A stretch of DNA of 64,000 bases from Vandiemenella viatica (GCA_031002005.1 CM061914.1:190172685-190236684), one strand, 5' to 3'; shown: positions 43,981 through 55,812, counted from the stretch's first letter. Translations and numbers: made by a program. The notes: a model not told the origin generated them from the sequence alone.

Positions 43981-44155
43981 TAGACCTTAATAGATATATT
44001 AAATTGTCGTTTTGTTTGCGAAAGAGAGACATTTTTATACTCGCTGGGGACAATATGGTTAGATTTGGCATAACCACTCTATTTGCTTAAGCCCTAGTGA
44101 AGGAACCGTCCTAATATTCAACTGGAGTTATTTAGGGGAACGGTACAAAACCGAA

Positions 44156-45110
44156 ATACGTATACATCTACATCCATATTCTGCAATTCACAAACATTGT
44201 GGATGGCAGAGGGTGCTAAGCACCAATCCCAATTCTGCGCATTCCAGTTCCGAATAGCACGAGGAAAGAAAGAATATATAAAAGCATCAGTACGGCATCT
44301 TATTTCTCGAATTTTATCCCTCCTGTCATTGCGACCTAAATAGGTTGGCGAAAGAAGTATGTCATTGCACTCGTTAGTCAAAAAATTTCGCATATTACCC
44401 AATTAATTCAAACGAAAACGACCTCATCTGTCTTCCAAACGATCCCAGCCCAGTATATGTACAAGTATCAATTCTGTGACGCTTTCATAAGGGCTGTAGC
44501 AACCAGTCACGAATCGAGCGGCTCTCCTCTGCACCCTCTCCACTGAGTCAATCAGGCCGTTGTGACACGGATCCCAAATCCATAACAGTAATCCAGATGC
44601 GTACGCACTAGTGTTTTATACGCTATTTCCTCTCTATGAGAAATACAATTCCTCAAAATACGACCTATAAATCGTAGTTTAGAATTAGCCTTGCCTACGA
44701 CGGAAGTTATGTGCAAGTCCCATTTCATGTTGCTTTGTACTGTTGCGCCTAGAGACATCAGAAAATGCACCGTGTCGACAACTGAATTGTTAACTTTGTA
44801 CTCGTGAGCAAAATGAGTATTTCTGTTACTTATTTGCATTGCCTTGCCGCTTTTTACCGTTAAGTTTATGCTGACATTTATGGCACCATTTCGAAATAAC
44901 GTGCAGATGGCGCTGATTTTCTAAGCAAGTGTCAGAGCTCCTCACTTCCCTATATAGATAAGTGCATCATCAGCAAAGAATCGCAACCTGCAATTAACGT
45001 TGTCACCGAGATAGTTTATAAAAATTAAGAAAAGAAGTGGTCCTATTACACTTCCTTGAGGAACGCCCGAAGTAACATCGAGCTTAGAAGAGCTCTTACG
45101 GCGGTTGCAG
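44156..45110 (-). pseudogene. NLR-B retrotransposon, RT to 3' end
   Basis: 3' end with ATACATCTACATCC and TGGCAGAGGGTGCTAAGCAC. Minus strand shows a decayed FADD-type region (about 44980-44930), SNRNTHFAHEYKVNNSVVDT, SNMKWDLHITSVVGKANSKL, RFIGRILRNCISHREEIAYK and RCRTDAFIYSFFPRAIRNWN, in changing frames. Older than the 61-kb copy by its damage. Confidence 0.7.
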
Positions 45111-45965
45111 GTTTTTTGCTCGTCTTGATGATGGAGTTTCTATTTCCGTGCCGGTGGACCTTATTCTGACAGGGAAATCGAAAGTAAGGAAGGCGCAGCT
45201 ATTGCTACCAGTGTGGCAGTTTGCATAGTGACTGGCGACCGTGGTCCAGGACAATCACAGGATCAGGATGGCGGAGTCAGGCCCGGGGGATTGATTTCCG
45301 ATAGTCAGTAGCGGCCAGCCCGTATCTGACGCGTTGCGCTCCGCTGAATCCGCTCGTGGTGGTCCCGTACTACGCACAAAGGGATTAATTAGAGGCCAAG
45401 TACGGCCGTGCTATTGACTGAAGCCAACAGCCGCGTCACAGAGAGCGCTGCTATTCAGGCGGGTAATGAACCACGTCATCCCACCTGACACTGAACGATA
45501 GGAACACTTTTTCCGCCTTTCTTGTCGATGATAGAAGGAGCGGCAACAAGTGCACGGACTTGTGACCTCACTGTATCGGACGAGGTTAATACGGATGAGA
45601 AACGATCGAATCTCCCGGACAGAAAGGCACTCAGCCTCCTCAACGCGACTGATGGAACCTGACGTGTCAGTGTCCCGACTGGCTTGATGCTGTCGTTAAT
45701 CTCTTCTTATCTTCCGGCAGACTCTCCATCTCAGCATATTTCTTACAATCAACGTCCACAATTATCTTCTTCTGATTCACCAACTTTTCCCAACATTTTT
45801 GGGTCGCCTGCCTTCTATGACTTTTACGTGCCCTTGCTGCCAGGTCATACTTAAATACTAATGGAGGAAGTTTATTTTATTTTATTTTGCGTATGACGCT
45901 GTTAGACATCTACAGCATTCAACAACAATTATACTGTATTAATGAACAAACTAACACACATAGCT
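45111..45965. other. unassigned; GC-richer island at 45150-45500
   Basis: The island has no repeat features and contains GGATTAATTAGAGGCC-like text. It may be unique host DNA. No gene called. Confidence 0.35.
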
Positions 45966-45969
45966 CAGC

Positions 45970-46503
45970 AGACAATTTAATTTAATTTAATTAATTGCAA
46001 TGGAGCACACGCTCCGGTGTCAATTTCCCTACACGCCCAACTTCCCCCTATCCTGCACCCACCTACATTTGCCCTCTACAAATTTTAACTTTAAATTCTT
46101 TTAACGTTTTCGCTAAGTTATTCATCATTCCCCTTGGTAACTCATTCCAGTCCCTGACACCCTTACCTAAAAAAGAGAATCTTCCCACACCCTTGTGCCT
46201 GAAATCGAGTGCCAGCTTGTGGTCATGGTCATCTTTTCCCTTCCATGAACTACTTTTCATACCTACTGCAATATCTTTCCATGCCTCATCACCAGTATAT
46301 GCCCTGTACACTCCCATTACCCTCCTCATCTTCCTCCTGTCTTGCAATGAATCCCATTCCAGCTCCTTTATCATATCTGTCACTGAATGCATTTTGCGTT
46401 AACTTCCAGAAACAAATCTAGCAGCCCTTCTTTGCACCCCCTCCAACTCCTGTATTTGATACTCAAAATGTGGGTCCCATACTACACTACCATATTCGAT
46501 CAA
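45970..46503 (-). pseudogene. NLR-A fragment, minus half of a head-to-head pair
   Basis: 3' tail at 45976-46000 (TTTAATTTAATTAATTGCAA). Minus strand 46392-46063 is open: KELEWDSLQDRRKMRRVMGV, DEAWKDIAVGMKSSSWKGKD, DHDHKLALDFRHKGVGRFSF and GKGVRDWNELPRGMMNN. It extends upstream to YGSVVWDPHFEYQIQELE before switching strand at about 46504. Confidence 0.8.
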
Positions 46504-46675
46504 TGGATAAGTTACCAAGAGAAATGATAAATAATTTATCAAAAACGTTGAAAGAATTTAAAGCTAATGTTTGCAGAGGGCAAATTTAGTTGGGTGCAGG
46601 AAAGGGAGATGATGGGTGTGTAGGGAAATTGCCACCGGGGCGTGCACTCCATTGCAATTAATTTAATTAAATAAT
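46504..46675 (+). pseudogene. NLR-A 3' stub, plus half of a head-to-head pair
   Basis: Starts GATAAGTTACCAAGAGAAATG (residues LPRE of the family) and runs to the tail GCAATTAATTTAATTAAA. It abuts the minus-strand copy directly, so the two 3' ends point outward. Confidence 0.75.
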
Positions 46676-47099
46676 AATAATATTAAAAATTTAGGTATCT
46701 ATCTTTGACTCTGAGCAGCACAGCTGTGTGGGCAGCGATTTTGATTGTGCGCCTGCACTGTAGCATGGCAGGCCGCGGTGCAATGTGTGTGTCGCGCCGC
46801 TTGGAGAAGGTTGTATGCCGCGAACTCATGCTCTCTGTACACAAACTAAAATAGCTTGTCAAATGTATTGCAAACTTGTTCAAATGTAACAGAAGTGTTG
46901 ATCCAAGGAGCGATATTGATGAAATTCAGTACTATTTCTACCAGAGCGTTGAGTTTTCATTTCCAGACGTTGTCATAGCACCTTTCAATTTGTATGGTGG
47001 TATATGCCGAAAATCGTAATTAATAATATCCGAGCCAACGACTTGCTGGTGTTGAGAGAGGAGCATTTGGGTCGTTCTAGTCTAAATAACTCTCTATAA
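46676..47099. other. unassigned DNA
   Basis: No recognised features. Confidence 0.35.
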
Positions 47100-47358
47100 T
47101 CCACTAACGCAGTGGTTAGCGCTAGTATATTGCCTCTCCAATTCCAGGATGATCGGTTAGCTCATATTTGGCGACCGATGTCAGGATAGATCCCAATCCT
47201 CATCCGGCATAATTTTCCGAGATCACTCCAGGTGAATGCCGGGATGGTTCCCTCAAAACGTCATAGCCGAATTCTTCCCGTTGCTTAACCCCAGTCCTTT
47301 CTAATGACATCGACGAGGATTAAAGCCATAAGCAATAATAATAATAATAATAATAATA
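47100..47358 (+). mobile_element. SINE of the AAT-tailed subfamily
   Basis: A-box-like GTGGTTAGCGCTAG, then the shared GATCACTCCAGGTGAATGCC core and CATCGACGAGGATTAAAGCC, ending in (AAT)n at 47334-47358. The tRNA-derived middle differs from the main family. Confidence 0.6.
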
Positions 47359-47629
47359 GAGAGAAAATGTGTGTCCGCGCCAATAGGAAAAGTGCGCAAT
47401 TATCGGGAGCGGGGGATTTGTGACGTTCTGATCCTCCCACGCTGATAATAACCCTGTATGTTGGGTAAAGGCAACTACAAACGACCCAATTATGGTCCTA
47501 ATTTGCAGGGAGACTCAGCAGGGCAGTCATATGGGGCTTCCCTCCATACACACATTACAATTATGCTCCCAACTTTAGTTTACCTTGTGATCGCATTACT
47601 GATTGTTTGAAACGCTTATCGATCACTTC

Positions 47630-47807
47630 AGCGACTTCAGAACCCTCAGTGGAACCTCAGCAGCAACAGATACATCATGGACATTATTGAGATGAAAGTT
47701 TCAACGCAAGAACAAGACATCAGATTCGTGTGGGTAAAAGGTCACTCCGGCATCACTTATAACGAACTAGTAGACTCTCTAGCCAAACGTGGAGCCGTGG
47801 AAGGTAC
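47630..47807 (+). pseudogene. non-LTR RNase H domain, 5' half
   Basis: RLQNPQWNLSSNRYIMDII followed by IRFVWVKGHSGITYNELVDS and LAKRGAVEG: the C-terminal half of an RNase H domain with the VKGHSG motif, as in I/R1/LOA-group retrotransposons. The frame is cut after EGT and the downstream part resumes at about 49208. Confidence 0.8.
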
Positions 47808-49201
47808 GCTCCTAGCTCTGCCGTTACCGTTGAGCCGTGCTCGGCTCTTGTTGTATCTTTGCCTTGCCTTCTCTTCTCTTCCGCTCGTGATTGTTTCCTC
47901 TTTCGTGTTCCCCAGCTAGAGAGCACTGGGGCTCCTGGCGATAGTGGATATATATGTGGGGACATGGAACCGAGCGGGCAGTTAGCCTTGGTCAGTCTGC
48001 CAGCCAGTCAGTCAGTCGGAAGCAGAGTGCTTCCCTGTGTCGCCGTGACGCCGGAGGTTCGGTGGGGCGGCGGGGTCCGGGTTGGACCGGGCGGCCAGGG
48101 AGGCAGTCAGTCGGTCGGCCCTGAGTGGCCGTGCAGTTGGAGGCACGCGATCGGCATTCCGCTAATGTTTCCCGGAGTGATAGCGTTGCGGGACTAAGGA
48201 GGAAGCAGTCAGTGAGGCAATCAACAGTCGATTGGTTATGCCTGGTATTTCTCGCAGTGGCCGTGACTCACTTGATGGTTTGACCGGGCCGCCCGTGGAT
48301 TATACTTCTGGTGAATTGGTGGGTCCCTCGCGACCGTTCTTCGACCACCTGCAGAGAGGGAATTTCTCCGATACACTCTTCACCGAGAGTGCTGTGCTGA
48401 AGCTTCGGGAACACCGTGGCGATCGACCCGGGTGGTACTTTCGAGCTGAAACCTGCCTTCTCGCCCTAGGAGGGTATTGGAGGTAGTGGCCGTCAACTGC
48501 AACCACAAGTGTCGCCTTCCGCCTCGTCGTTAGAGGTCTGCCTCAGCCATAAATTGTGTTTGGTCCTACTGGCAGAGTGTTAGATGCTGGTAGATGAGAA
48601 CGAGCCGGCCTTGTTATTTCTGTTATTGATATACGTGGAATTGTCGGTGATTACAGGATTATTCATGCGTTAATCTACAAGATCGAGGCCGGTGTTATTT
48701 GACATTATATTAGTCATTTTCTCTGTCAATTACTACTACCAGTGTGTCGCTTTCTACCCCGTCGTTAGCGGTCTGGCTCAAATATAAAATTGTATTTGCC
48801 TAGTAGATTATTAAGAGCCAGTCTGGTTATTTTCTATAATTTGGTATAAGTAGGATTGTTTGTAATTATAAGGGTTATTCAAGGTATAAGTTGCAAGACC
48901 AAGGTTTGGTCCATAATATTATATCATTTTGTGATAACAAGATTATTCATATCTTCGTTTGCAAGACCAAGGTTTGGTCCATAATACTATACCATTTTGT
49001 GATAACAAGATTATTCATATCTTCGTTTGCAAGACCAGGATTGGTGGTATTTGATATTATAGTTGTAACATTTTCTGTAAGTTTCAGCATTATCATTAAT
49101 AATTGTAATAAACCAATGTTTAAACAAGGCTTGAACTGCTAACCATGTTCCCACACACTTCCCACTGTATCCTTGTGGATAATTACTGTCTGTTAGTAGT
49201 A
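47808..49201. mobile_element. 1.4-kb LTR-like insertion with nested tandem repeats
   Basis: The block interrupts one RNase H-bearing ORF, with GTAC at both edges (47804-47807 and 49202-49205). It has a TATA-like TGGATATATATG near 47945, a GC-rich section with CAGTCAGTCAGTCGG repeats (48004-48115) and AATAAA near 49108. A ~236-bp diverged duplication (from 48512 and 48748) contains a 68-bp repeat. The ends do not show TG...CA, so calling it a solo LTR is tentative. Confidence 0.4.
48893..49059. repeat. 68-bp tandem repeat, 2.4 copies
   Basis: Units begin GCAAGACCAAGGTTTGGTCC at 48893 and 48961, with a partial third at 49029. Confidence 0.9.
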
Positions 49202-49207
49202 GTACCA

Positions 49208-49675
49208 CCGCCTCAACCGTATACAGACTTCCTCCCCCGGCTGAAACAAAAAATAAAACAGGATTTTCAAGAATTTTGGACTGAAACAGGACAACTTAAA
49301 GGAAAACACTACGCGGCCATCCAACCATCAGTTCCAAAACAAGTCTGGTATAAAAACTTCCACGCAAAAAGACAATTTCTGACATCAATAATTCCGGTGA
49401 GATTAGGACATTGCGCTGTCCCCAGCCATCTCCATAAAGTGGGAGTCATGGAAACACCACTGTGCGACGCAGACAAGGAACACGAGGCAGATTTGAATCA
49501 CGTACTCTTCAGATGCAGTAAATACTCCACCCACAACAAAAATCTGCTAACTAAATTACTATCCTTACAGGTACCTCTACCGACATCGATCCCAACACTC
49601 CTAGCGGCGGGCCACCCGACGATATATAGAAGCCTGATAAACTTCTTACGCGAAGCACAAATTAACATTTAAACG
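49208..49675 (+). pseudogene. non-LTR ORF2 C-terminus after RNase H
   Basis: Open for about 155 codons: YTDFLPRLKQKIKQDFQEFW, KQVWYKNFHAKRQFLTSIIP, VRLGHCAVPSHLHKVGVMET and a Cys/His cluster CDADKEHEADLNHVLFRC. This is the terminal zinc-knuckle-like region of RNase H-bearing elements. It stops at 49673 and a 250-bp AT-rich 3' UTR follows. Confidence 0.75.
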
Positions 49676-49925
49676 AAACTAATACAAACAAATGGACAAA
49701 ACATACCAAAACTATATAGTTAAAATTCCATATGTAAAATTATATTAAATAGCAAATTTGTATAATATGTAATATTTTAAATATGAATGATATGTAAATA
49801 TGTAAATAATATTTAAATAACATGAAAATATCGTAACTATATGTAAAAATGAAAATTAGATTTAAACAATGTAAAATAGGTTAAATAGGAAAGATACATA
49901 ATAAGCAAAATGTAATATGTAAAAG

Positions 49926-50265
49926 GGGTGTAAGGGTTTGGGAGAGACTATACTAGTCTTTTCCAACCAAATGTCAACCTCTCCTTCACGTGGTGCACCC
50001 TGTTTGCACGGACGAGGCTCTGGCGACTGAAAGATTCCCGGTATAAAGAGTCACCCACTGCTTGCCAACGGCCTCCGAAAGGAGGGCGGAAGAGCGGGGA
50101 GCGGTTCAGGGCACCCTCTTGCCCTTGGGGTTGGAAACGGCCCCTAAAGGCGGATGAATCAGAAATGATCAACGGCATGGGGATGCAGAAGGCAACGGGA
50201 AACCACTGCATTAAAGACCCAAAGGGTATCCCGAGGACATGTAATCCTCTCAAATTACATATATC
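49926..50265 (+). promoter_or_regulatory. 5' UTR of RTE-like element
   Basis: GGATGCAGAAGGCAACGGGA AACCACTGC and TATCCCGAGGACATGTAATC lie 5' of the ORF. RTE-type 5' UTRs that I know have closely similar text. An internal promoter is expected but not visible. Confidence 0.55.
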
Positions 50266-52990
50266 ATGATGGCTTCTTCCTGGGTAAAATATTCCGGAGG
50301 TAAAATAGTCCCCCAATCGGATCTCCGGGTGGGGACTGCTCAGGGAGGAGTCATCAGAATGGATAGAAACATTCTACGAGTCGGAGCGTGGAATGTTAGA
50401 AGTCTGAATAGGGCAGGTAGGTTAGAAAACTTAAAAAGGGAGATGGAACAACTTAAGTTAGATGTTGTTGGGATTAGTGAGATTAAATGGAAGGACGCAC
50501 AGGATTTCTGGTCTGGGGAACACAGGATAATTAGCACACAAGCTGTCAATGGAGTCACTGGTGTAGGATTTGTAATGAACAAGAAAGTAGGGAAACGGGT
50601 GAGTTATTATGAACAATTTAGTGACAGGATTATTTTGATGAGGTTAGAAACTAAGCCCGTCCCAACCACATTAGTACAAGTATATATGCCAACGTCACAG
50701 GAAGATGAAGAAGAAATAGAAAAAATATACGCTGAAATTGAAGAATTAATCCAATATGTGAAAGGGGAGGAAAATCTAATAATCATGGGTGATTGGAATG
50801 CAATAGTGGGAGAAGGAAAGGAGGGAATACTGTAGGAAGTTTTGGTCTAGGAGAAAGAAATGAGCGAGGAAGCAGGTTGCTAGAATTTTGTGAAAGATAT
50901 AAGCTAGTAGTGGTGAACACACTGTTTAAGAACCATGCAAGAAGAATATACACCTGGAAACGTCCTGGGGATACAGGCAGATATCAGCTAGATTATATCA
51001 TGGTCAAACAGAGATTCAGGAATCAAGTTCTAGACTGTAAAGCGTACCCAGGAGCAGACATAGACTCGGACCACAATTTGATAGTAATGAAGTGCAGGCT
51101 GAAATTCAAGCGAATAAGGAAGCAGTATAAGCAGAACAGACTTAGAAGTGAATAAACTGAAACAATCTAGCACAAGAGAAAATTTTCAGAAATGGTAGAC
51201 TTAGGTCTAAGAATTAACTGTGAAAGGAGCTCAACCGAGGACGAATAGTAATGCATTAAAGACCGAAATAATGAAAGCTGGCAAAGAAACCTTAGGCTTT
51301 AGGGAACAAGCTGCCCGAAAACCTTGGATCACAGAAGAAATTTTGCAGCTGATCGATCAGAGGAGAAGGTACAAAAATGCTCAGGATGAAGCAGGAAAAG
51401 AGCAGTACAGGCAATTTAGAAATCAAATAAATAGGAAATGCAAAATAGCAAAAGAAAAATGGCTACAAGAAAAGTGTGAAGAAGTAGAAAAGGAAATGGT
51501 CGTAGGAAAAGTAGATGTTGCATATAGAAGATCAAACAGAATTTTGGAGAAATGAAGAAAAGAGGTATGAACATTAAAACTGCCGATGGGAAACCTCTTT
51601 TAAGCTCAGAAGATAGAGCTAACCGATGGAAGGAATACATTGAGAAACTGTATGATGGGGACGACTTGAACAATAGTGTATTGGAAAAGGAAGGCGATGT
51701 CGACATTGATGACTTAGGAGATCCTGTTTTGAGGACAGAATTTAATAAAGCTCTGAATGACTTGAAAGCAAATAAGGCAGTTGGAATTGATGAGATCCCT
51801 GCAGAACTTCTTAAATCTCTAGGAGAGGAAGGAATCGAAAGATTATTCAAGCTGATATCAAAAAGTTATGAAACAGGAGAAATTCCAACTGATTTTAATA
51901 AAAATATCATCTTCACACTTCCAAAGAAAGCACAAGCCGACAAATGTGAGAATTATCGCACCATTAGTCTAACATCACATGCTTCAAAATTACTGACCAG
52001 AATAATATACAGAAGGATGGAAAGGGTAGTAGAAGAGATAGTAGGTGAAGATCAGTTTGGGTTTAGGAAAAATCGCGGTACAAGGGAAGCAATTCTGTCT
52101 TTAAGATTAATACTTGAAGGGCGGATCAAGAAAAACAAAGATACTTTTATGGCATTTGTTGATTTAGAAAAAGCTTTTGATAATGTTAGGTGGGACAAGA
52201 TGTTCAAAATTTTAAAGAAGTCAGGTCTAAAGTATCGAGATAGAAGAATACTCTATAAACTATATAAGAATCAAGTGGCTGTAATAAAAGTAGAGAATCA
52301 CGAGAGACATGCATCAGTTAAAAAGGGTGTGAGACAAGGTTGTAGTCTATCCCCGTTAATATTCAACTTGTATGTAGAAGAAGCAATGAAGAAAGTCAAA
52401 GAAAAATTTCCATGTGGCATAAGTTTTCAGGGAGAAAAAATCAGTATGCTACGATTTGCTGATGACATTGTCTTATTAGCAGAGAGGGCTGAGGATATTG
52501 AGAAGTTACTTGAATGGCATGAACAAAATACTGAAGGAAGATTTTGGACTGAATATAAATCAAAGTAAAACAAAAGTGATGAAATGTAGCAGAAATGATA
52601 CCAATACTAGCAGATTAAATATAAAAATAGGATCGGATGCAATAGGAGAAGTGAGTGAGTTCTGTTACTTGGGAAGCAAAATTACAACCGATGGCCGAAG
52701 CAGGAATGATGTTAAAAGCAGAATAGCACTAGCAAAAAGAGCCTTCATGAAAAAGAGAAACCTTTTAGTTTCAAATATTGATCTAGGAATTAGAAAGAAC
52801 TTCTTAAAACTCTATGTGTGGAGCACAGCACTTTACGGTAGCGAAACATGGACTTTAGGAATACCGGAAAGAAAGAAACTTGAAGCATTTGAAATGTGGT
52901 GCTACAGAAGAATGCTGAAAATTAAGGTGGACAGACAAAGTAAGAAATGAACGAGTTTTGGAAATGATGGGTGAGAAAAGAAGTTTATGG
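50266..52990 (+). pseudogene. RTE-like ORF2: AP endonuclease and reverse transcriptase, frameshifted
   Basis: Endonuclease motifs appear in order: WNVRSLNRAG, GISEIKW, IIMGDWNA, then after a frameshift near 50820 LDYIMVKQR and DSDHNLIVMK. A linker follows in 51220-51555 (PWITEEILQLIDQRRRYK). The RT (51552-52568) has ENYRTISLTSHASKL, FVDLEKAFDNVRWDKM (motif A), KGVRQGCSLSPLIFNL (motif B) and RFADDIVLLA (motif C). After another shift come FCYLGSKITTDG and LYGSETWTLGIPERKKLEAF. At least four frameshifts break what should be one ORF of about 900 codons, though the catalytic residues remain. The endonuclease nicks target DNA and the RT copies RNA there. Closest to RTE-type elements. Confidence 0.88.
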
Positions 52991-53249
52991 AAGAAGCTTA
53001 CAGGAAAGAAGAGACAGGCTGGTAGGTCATATTTTGAGACATGCTGGATTGGTTAATTTGTTAGTGGAGGGAACAGTTCGAAGGTAAGAACTGTAGAGGT
53101 AAGACAGAGATTAGAATATATGAAGCAGATAATTGAGGACGTGGGTTGTAAGGGGTATGTAGAAATGAAGAGGTTAGCACAGGATAGGAAGGGATGGAGG
53201 ATTGCATCAAACCAGTCTAAAGACTGACGACAGCAAAAAAAAAAAAAAA

Positions 53250-54249
53250 NNNNNNNNNNNNNNNNNNNNNNNNNNNNNNNNNNNNNNNNNNNNNNNNNNN
53301 NNNNNNNNNNNNNNNNNNNNNNNNNNNNNNNNNNNNNNNNNNNNNNNNNNNNNNNNNNNNNNNNNNNNNNNNNNNNNNNNNNNNNNNNNNNNNNNNNNNN
53401 NNNNNNNNNNNNNNNNNNNNNNNNNNNNNNNNNNNNNNNNNNNNNNNNNNNNNNNNNNNNNNNNNNNNNNNNNNNNNNNNNNNNNNNNNNNNNNNNNNNN
53501 NNNNNNNNNNNNNNNNNNNNNNNNNNNNNNNNNNNNNNNNNNNNNNNNNNNNNNNNNNNNNNNNNNNNNNNNNNNNNNNNNNNNNNNNNNNNNNNNNNNN
53601 NNNNNNNNNNNNNNNNNNNNNNNNNNNNNNNNNNNNNNNNNNNNNNNNNNNNNNNNNNNNNNNNNNNNNNNNNNNNNNNNNNNNNNNNNNNNNNNNNNNN
53701 NNNNNNNNNNNNNNNNNNNNNNNNNNNNNNNNNNNNNNNNNNNNNNNNNNNNNNNNNNNNNNNNNNNNNNNNNNNNNNNNNNNNNNNNNNNNNNNNNNNN
53801 NNNNNNNNNNNNNNNNNNNNNNNNNNNNNNNNNNNNNNNNNNNNNNNNNNNNNNNNNNNNNNNNNNNNNNNNNNNNNNNNNNNNNNNNNNNNNNNNNNNN
53901 NNNNNNNNNNNNNNNNNNNNNNNNNNNNNNNNNNNNNNNNNNNNNNNNNNNNNNNNNNNNNNNNNNNNNNNNNNNNNNNNNNNNNNNNNNNNNNNNNNNN
54001 NNNNNNNNNNNNNNNNNNNNNNNNNNNNNNNNNNNNNNNNNNNNNNNNNNNNNNNNNNNNNNNNNNNNNNNNNNNNNNNNNNNNNNNNNNNNNNNNNNNN
54101 NNNNNNNNNNNNNNNNNNNNNNNNNNNNNNNNNNNNNNNNNNNNNNNNNNNNNNNNNNNNNNNNNNNNNNNNNNNNNNNNNNNNNNNNNNNNNNNNNNNN
54201 NNNNNNNNNNNNNNNNNNNNNNNNNNNNNNNNNNNNNNNNNNNNNNNNN
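53250..54249. other. assembly gap of exactly 1000 Ns
   Basis: No sequence. The round length suggests a placeholder, so true spacing is unknown. Any open frame across it is meaningless. Confidence 0.98.
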
Positions 54250-54717
54250 TTACCAACCCATCTAGATATCCTGTCCAGATCACCCTGCAACTATTTACAA
54301 TCCTCAATCATTTTGATTTTTTTTATATAGCATTACGTGATCTGCGAACAATCTAATTTCTGATAGTAAACAATCAACACAATTATTCATTAGAATAATG
54401 AATAGCAATGGTCCCAATACACTACCCTGCGGCACTCCCATTTTTAGTTCCACTTCTTTTGATACTACATTTCCTACCCTAACTTTCTGTTTTCTACCTT
54501 TTCAAAATTCTTCTACCCAGCAAATCACTTTCTCATCCACTCCAATAGTTTTTTCCTTATTTACTACCATTTTATGGCTCACTCTGTCAAACGCCTTTGA
54601 CAGATCTAGTGCTACACTATCAATTTGGCCTCCCTTGTCTATTTCATCCGAAATATCTTGCATATATCCCACCAACTGAGATTCACATGAATATCCTTGC
54701 CTGAACCCATGTTGCCG
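54250..54717 (-). pseudogene. non-LTR RT core fragment
   Basis: Minus strand: QHGFRQGYSCESQLVGYM, IDSVALDLSKAFDRVSHKMV (motif A), KMGVPQGSVLGPLLFI (motif B) and RLFADHVMLYKK (motif C, FADH where FADD is usual, so one catalytic Asp is lost). It stops abruptly at unit B on one side and the gap on the other. It fits the jockey/CR1 group and could be the RT core belonging to NLR-A, but this is not shown. Confidence 0.75.
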
Positions 54718-54985
54718 ACAAGGAAATTGCGGGAAACCTCTAAAAACCGCATTTGTGATGACCGGTACGTGGGGACCAGGATTCGATCCATCCTCGCAGT
54801 ACCTCCCCTGACTTGCGCCATCTCACTCCCGCAGACCATTCTCAAGTTCACAGGCGGTGTTCTCGACAGAGTCGAGCGCTGTTGCTTCAGCTGCTACGGC
54901 GACCGCAGCGCCGCTCTCTGGCGAGACTCTGTATCAACACACAGTCCGATAAATCCTTCACTCGAATTGTTATTCAAACACAACG

Positions 54986-55019
54986 TTTCGACGGCTGTAT
55001 ATTCAGTCGCCATCTTCAG
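54986..55019 (-). other. CTGAAGA-hairpin-GAAAC motif (unit B)
   Basis: Same motif as 31718-31751, with a few substitutions in the loop. Confidence 0.45.
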
Positions 55020-55156
55020 GTGCAGAGTGAGCAAGTCGCAAAACGTACAGTTTAAAGCTTCGCTGTAGCACGTTGTTGATAGTGTATCAAGCTTTAAGGC
55101 CCAGGCCCACACAACGCCACAAGCGACACGCGATTCCACGTCGCGCCGCGACGGCA

Positions 55157-55648
55157 CACAGTGGTTCAGAACTGGAATATAGTGGACATTCGAATTTAAC
55201 GTCACAATATCGAAACGAAAAAAAAAAAAAAAAATTGTTTTAGATAGAATTTTCTGTTCTGTTCAAAAATTGTTATGTTCAATTTTTGATAAAAATGAGT
55301 CCTTGACACTTAAATAAAAAAATGTATGGGTGGAAATCTATTTTATATATATATTTTTTCACGGCCCTATATCAAAGTGTCAAAGTCAAACCTTAGGCAA
55401 TCATAAGTACCTATCCTACTTAATATTACAACATAAAAATTTCTTGCGTATCCTTGCCGCTTTGGCAAGTGAATTTCATGGTTAAAAAATAGTGGACATT
55501 CGAATAAAAGTCATAATATGGATAAAAAAAAAATTGAACATAGTAATTTTTGATCAGCGCAGCAAATGCTATCTAAAGCAATTTTTTTTGGATCGATACT
55601 TTGACGTAAGGTCGAATGTCGACTATATTCCAATCCTGAACCACTGTG
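55157..55648. mobile_element. miniature element with long TIRs (unit B)
   Basis: Counterpart of 31891-32372, same end sequences CACAGTGGTTCAG/CTGAACCACTGTG, 492 bp, with a longer A run near 55220. Confidence 0.8.
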
Positions 55649-55731
55649 TTGCGCTGGGGTTGTATTAGGCAGTTTGGAAGTAGGACGGTCAAACAGGAAG
55701 CGATACAGTCTTTGCTGCGGCGACGAGCGAC

Positions 55732-55812
55732 ATGGGCGATGAAGAAAAATTGATTCAGAAAGTGCGGGATTTATATATGTATGACACCAGTCCCAGTGAC
55801 TATAAAAACTAA
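55732..55812 (+). pseudogene. MADF-type start exon (unit B)
   Basis: ATG opens MGDEEKLIQKVRDLYMYDTS then PSDYKN and a stop. The LIxxVRxxxxLYDxSxxxYKN pattern is the first helix and loop of a MADF DNA-binding domain (Harbinger accessory proteins and insect Adf-1-like factors). Only 26 codons are open. Either an intron begins here or the rest is lost. Upstream CGACACGCGATTCCACGTCG resembles Harbinger-type ends. Confidence 0.5.

Larger units (their letters stand above)
49926..53249 (+). mobile_element. near full-length RTE-like retrotransposon
   Basis: It runs from a 5' UTR through ORF2 to the 3' end GCATCAAACCAGTCTAAAGA CTGACGACAG plus poly-A at 53235. The A run meets the assembly gap. The 345-bp copy at 11241-11585 is a truncated relative. 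The 3' target duplication is lost in the gap. Confidence 0.8.

Noticed and set aside
48004..48115. CAGTCAGTCAGTCGG repeats as a CRISPR-like or coding repeat
   Set aside because: They are short, irregular simple repeats in GC-rich DNA. The organism is eukaryotic and no spacer pattern exists.
53202..54356. Open frames of ~360-380 codons on both strands across the N block
   Set aside because: They consist almost wholly of unknown residues across the 1000-N gap.
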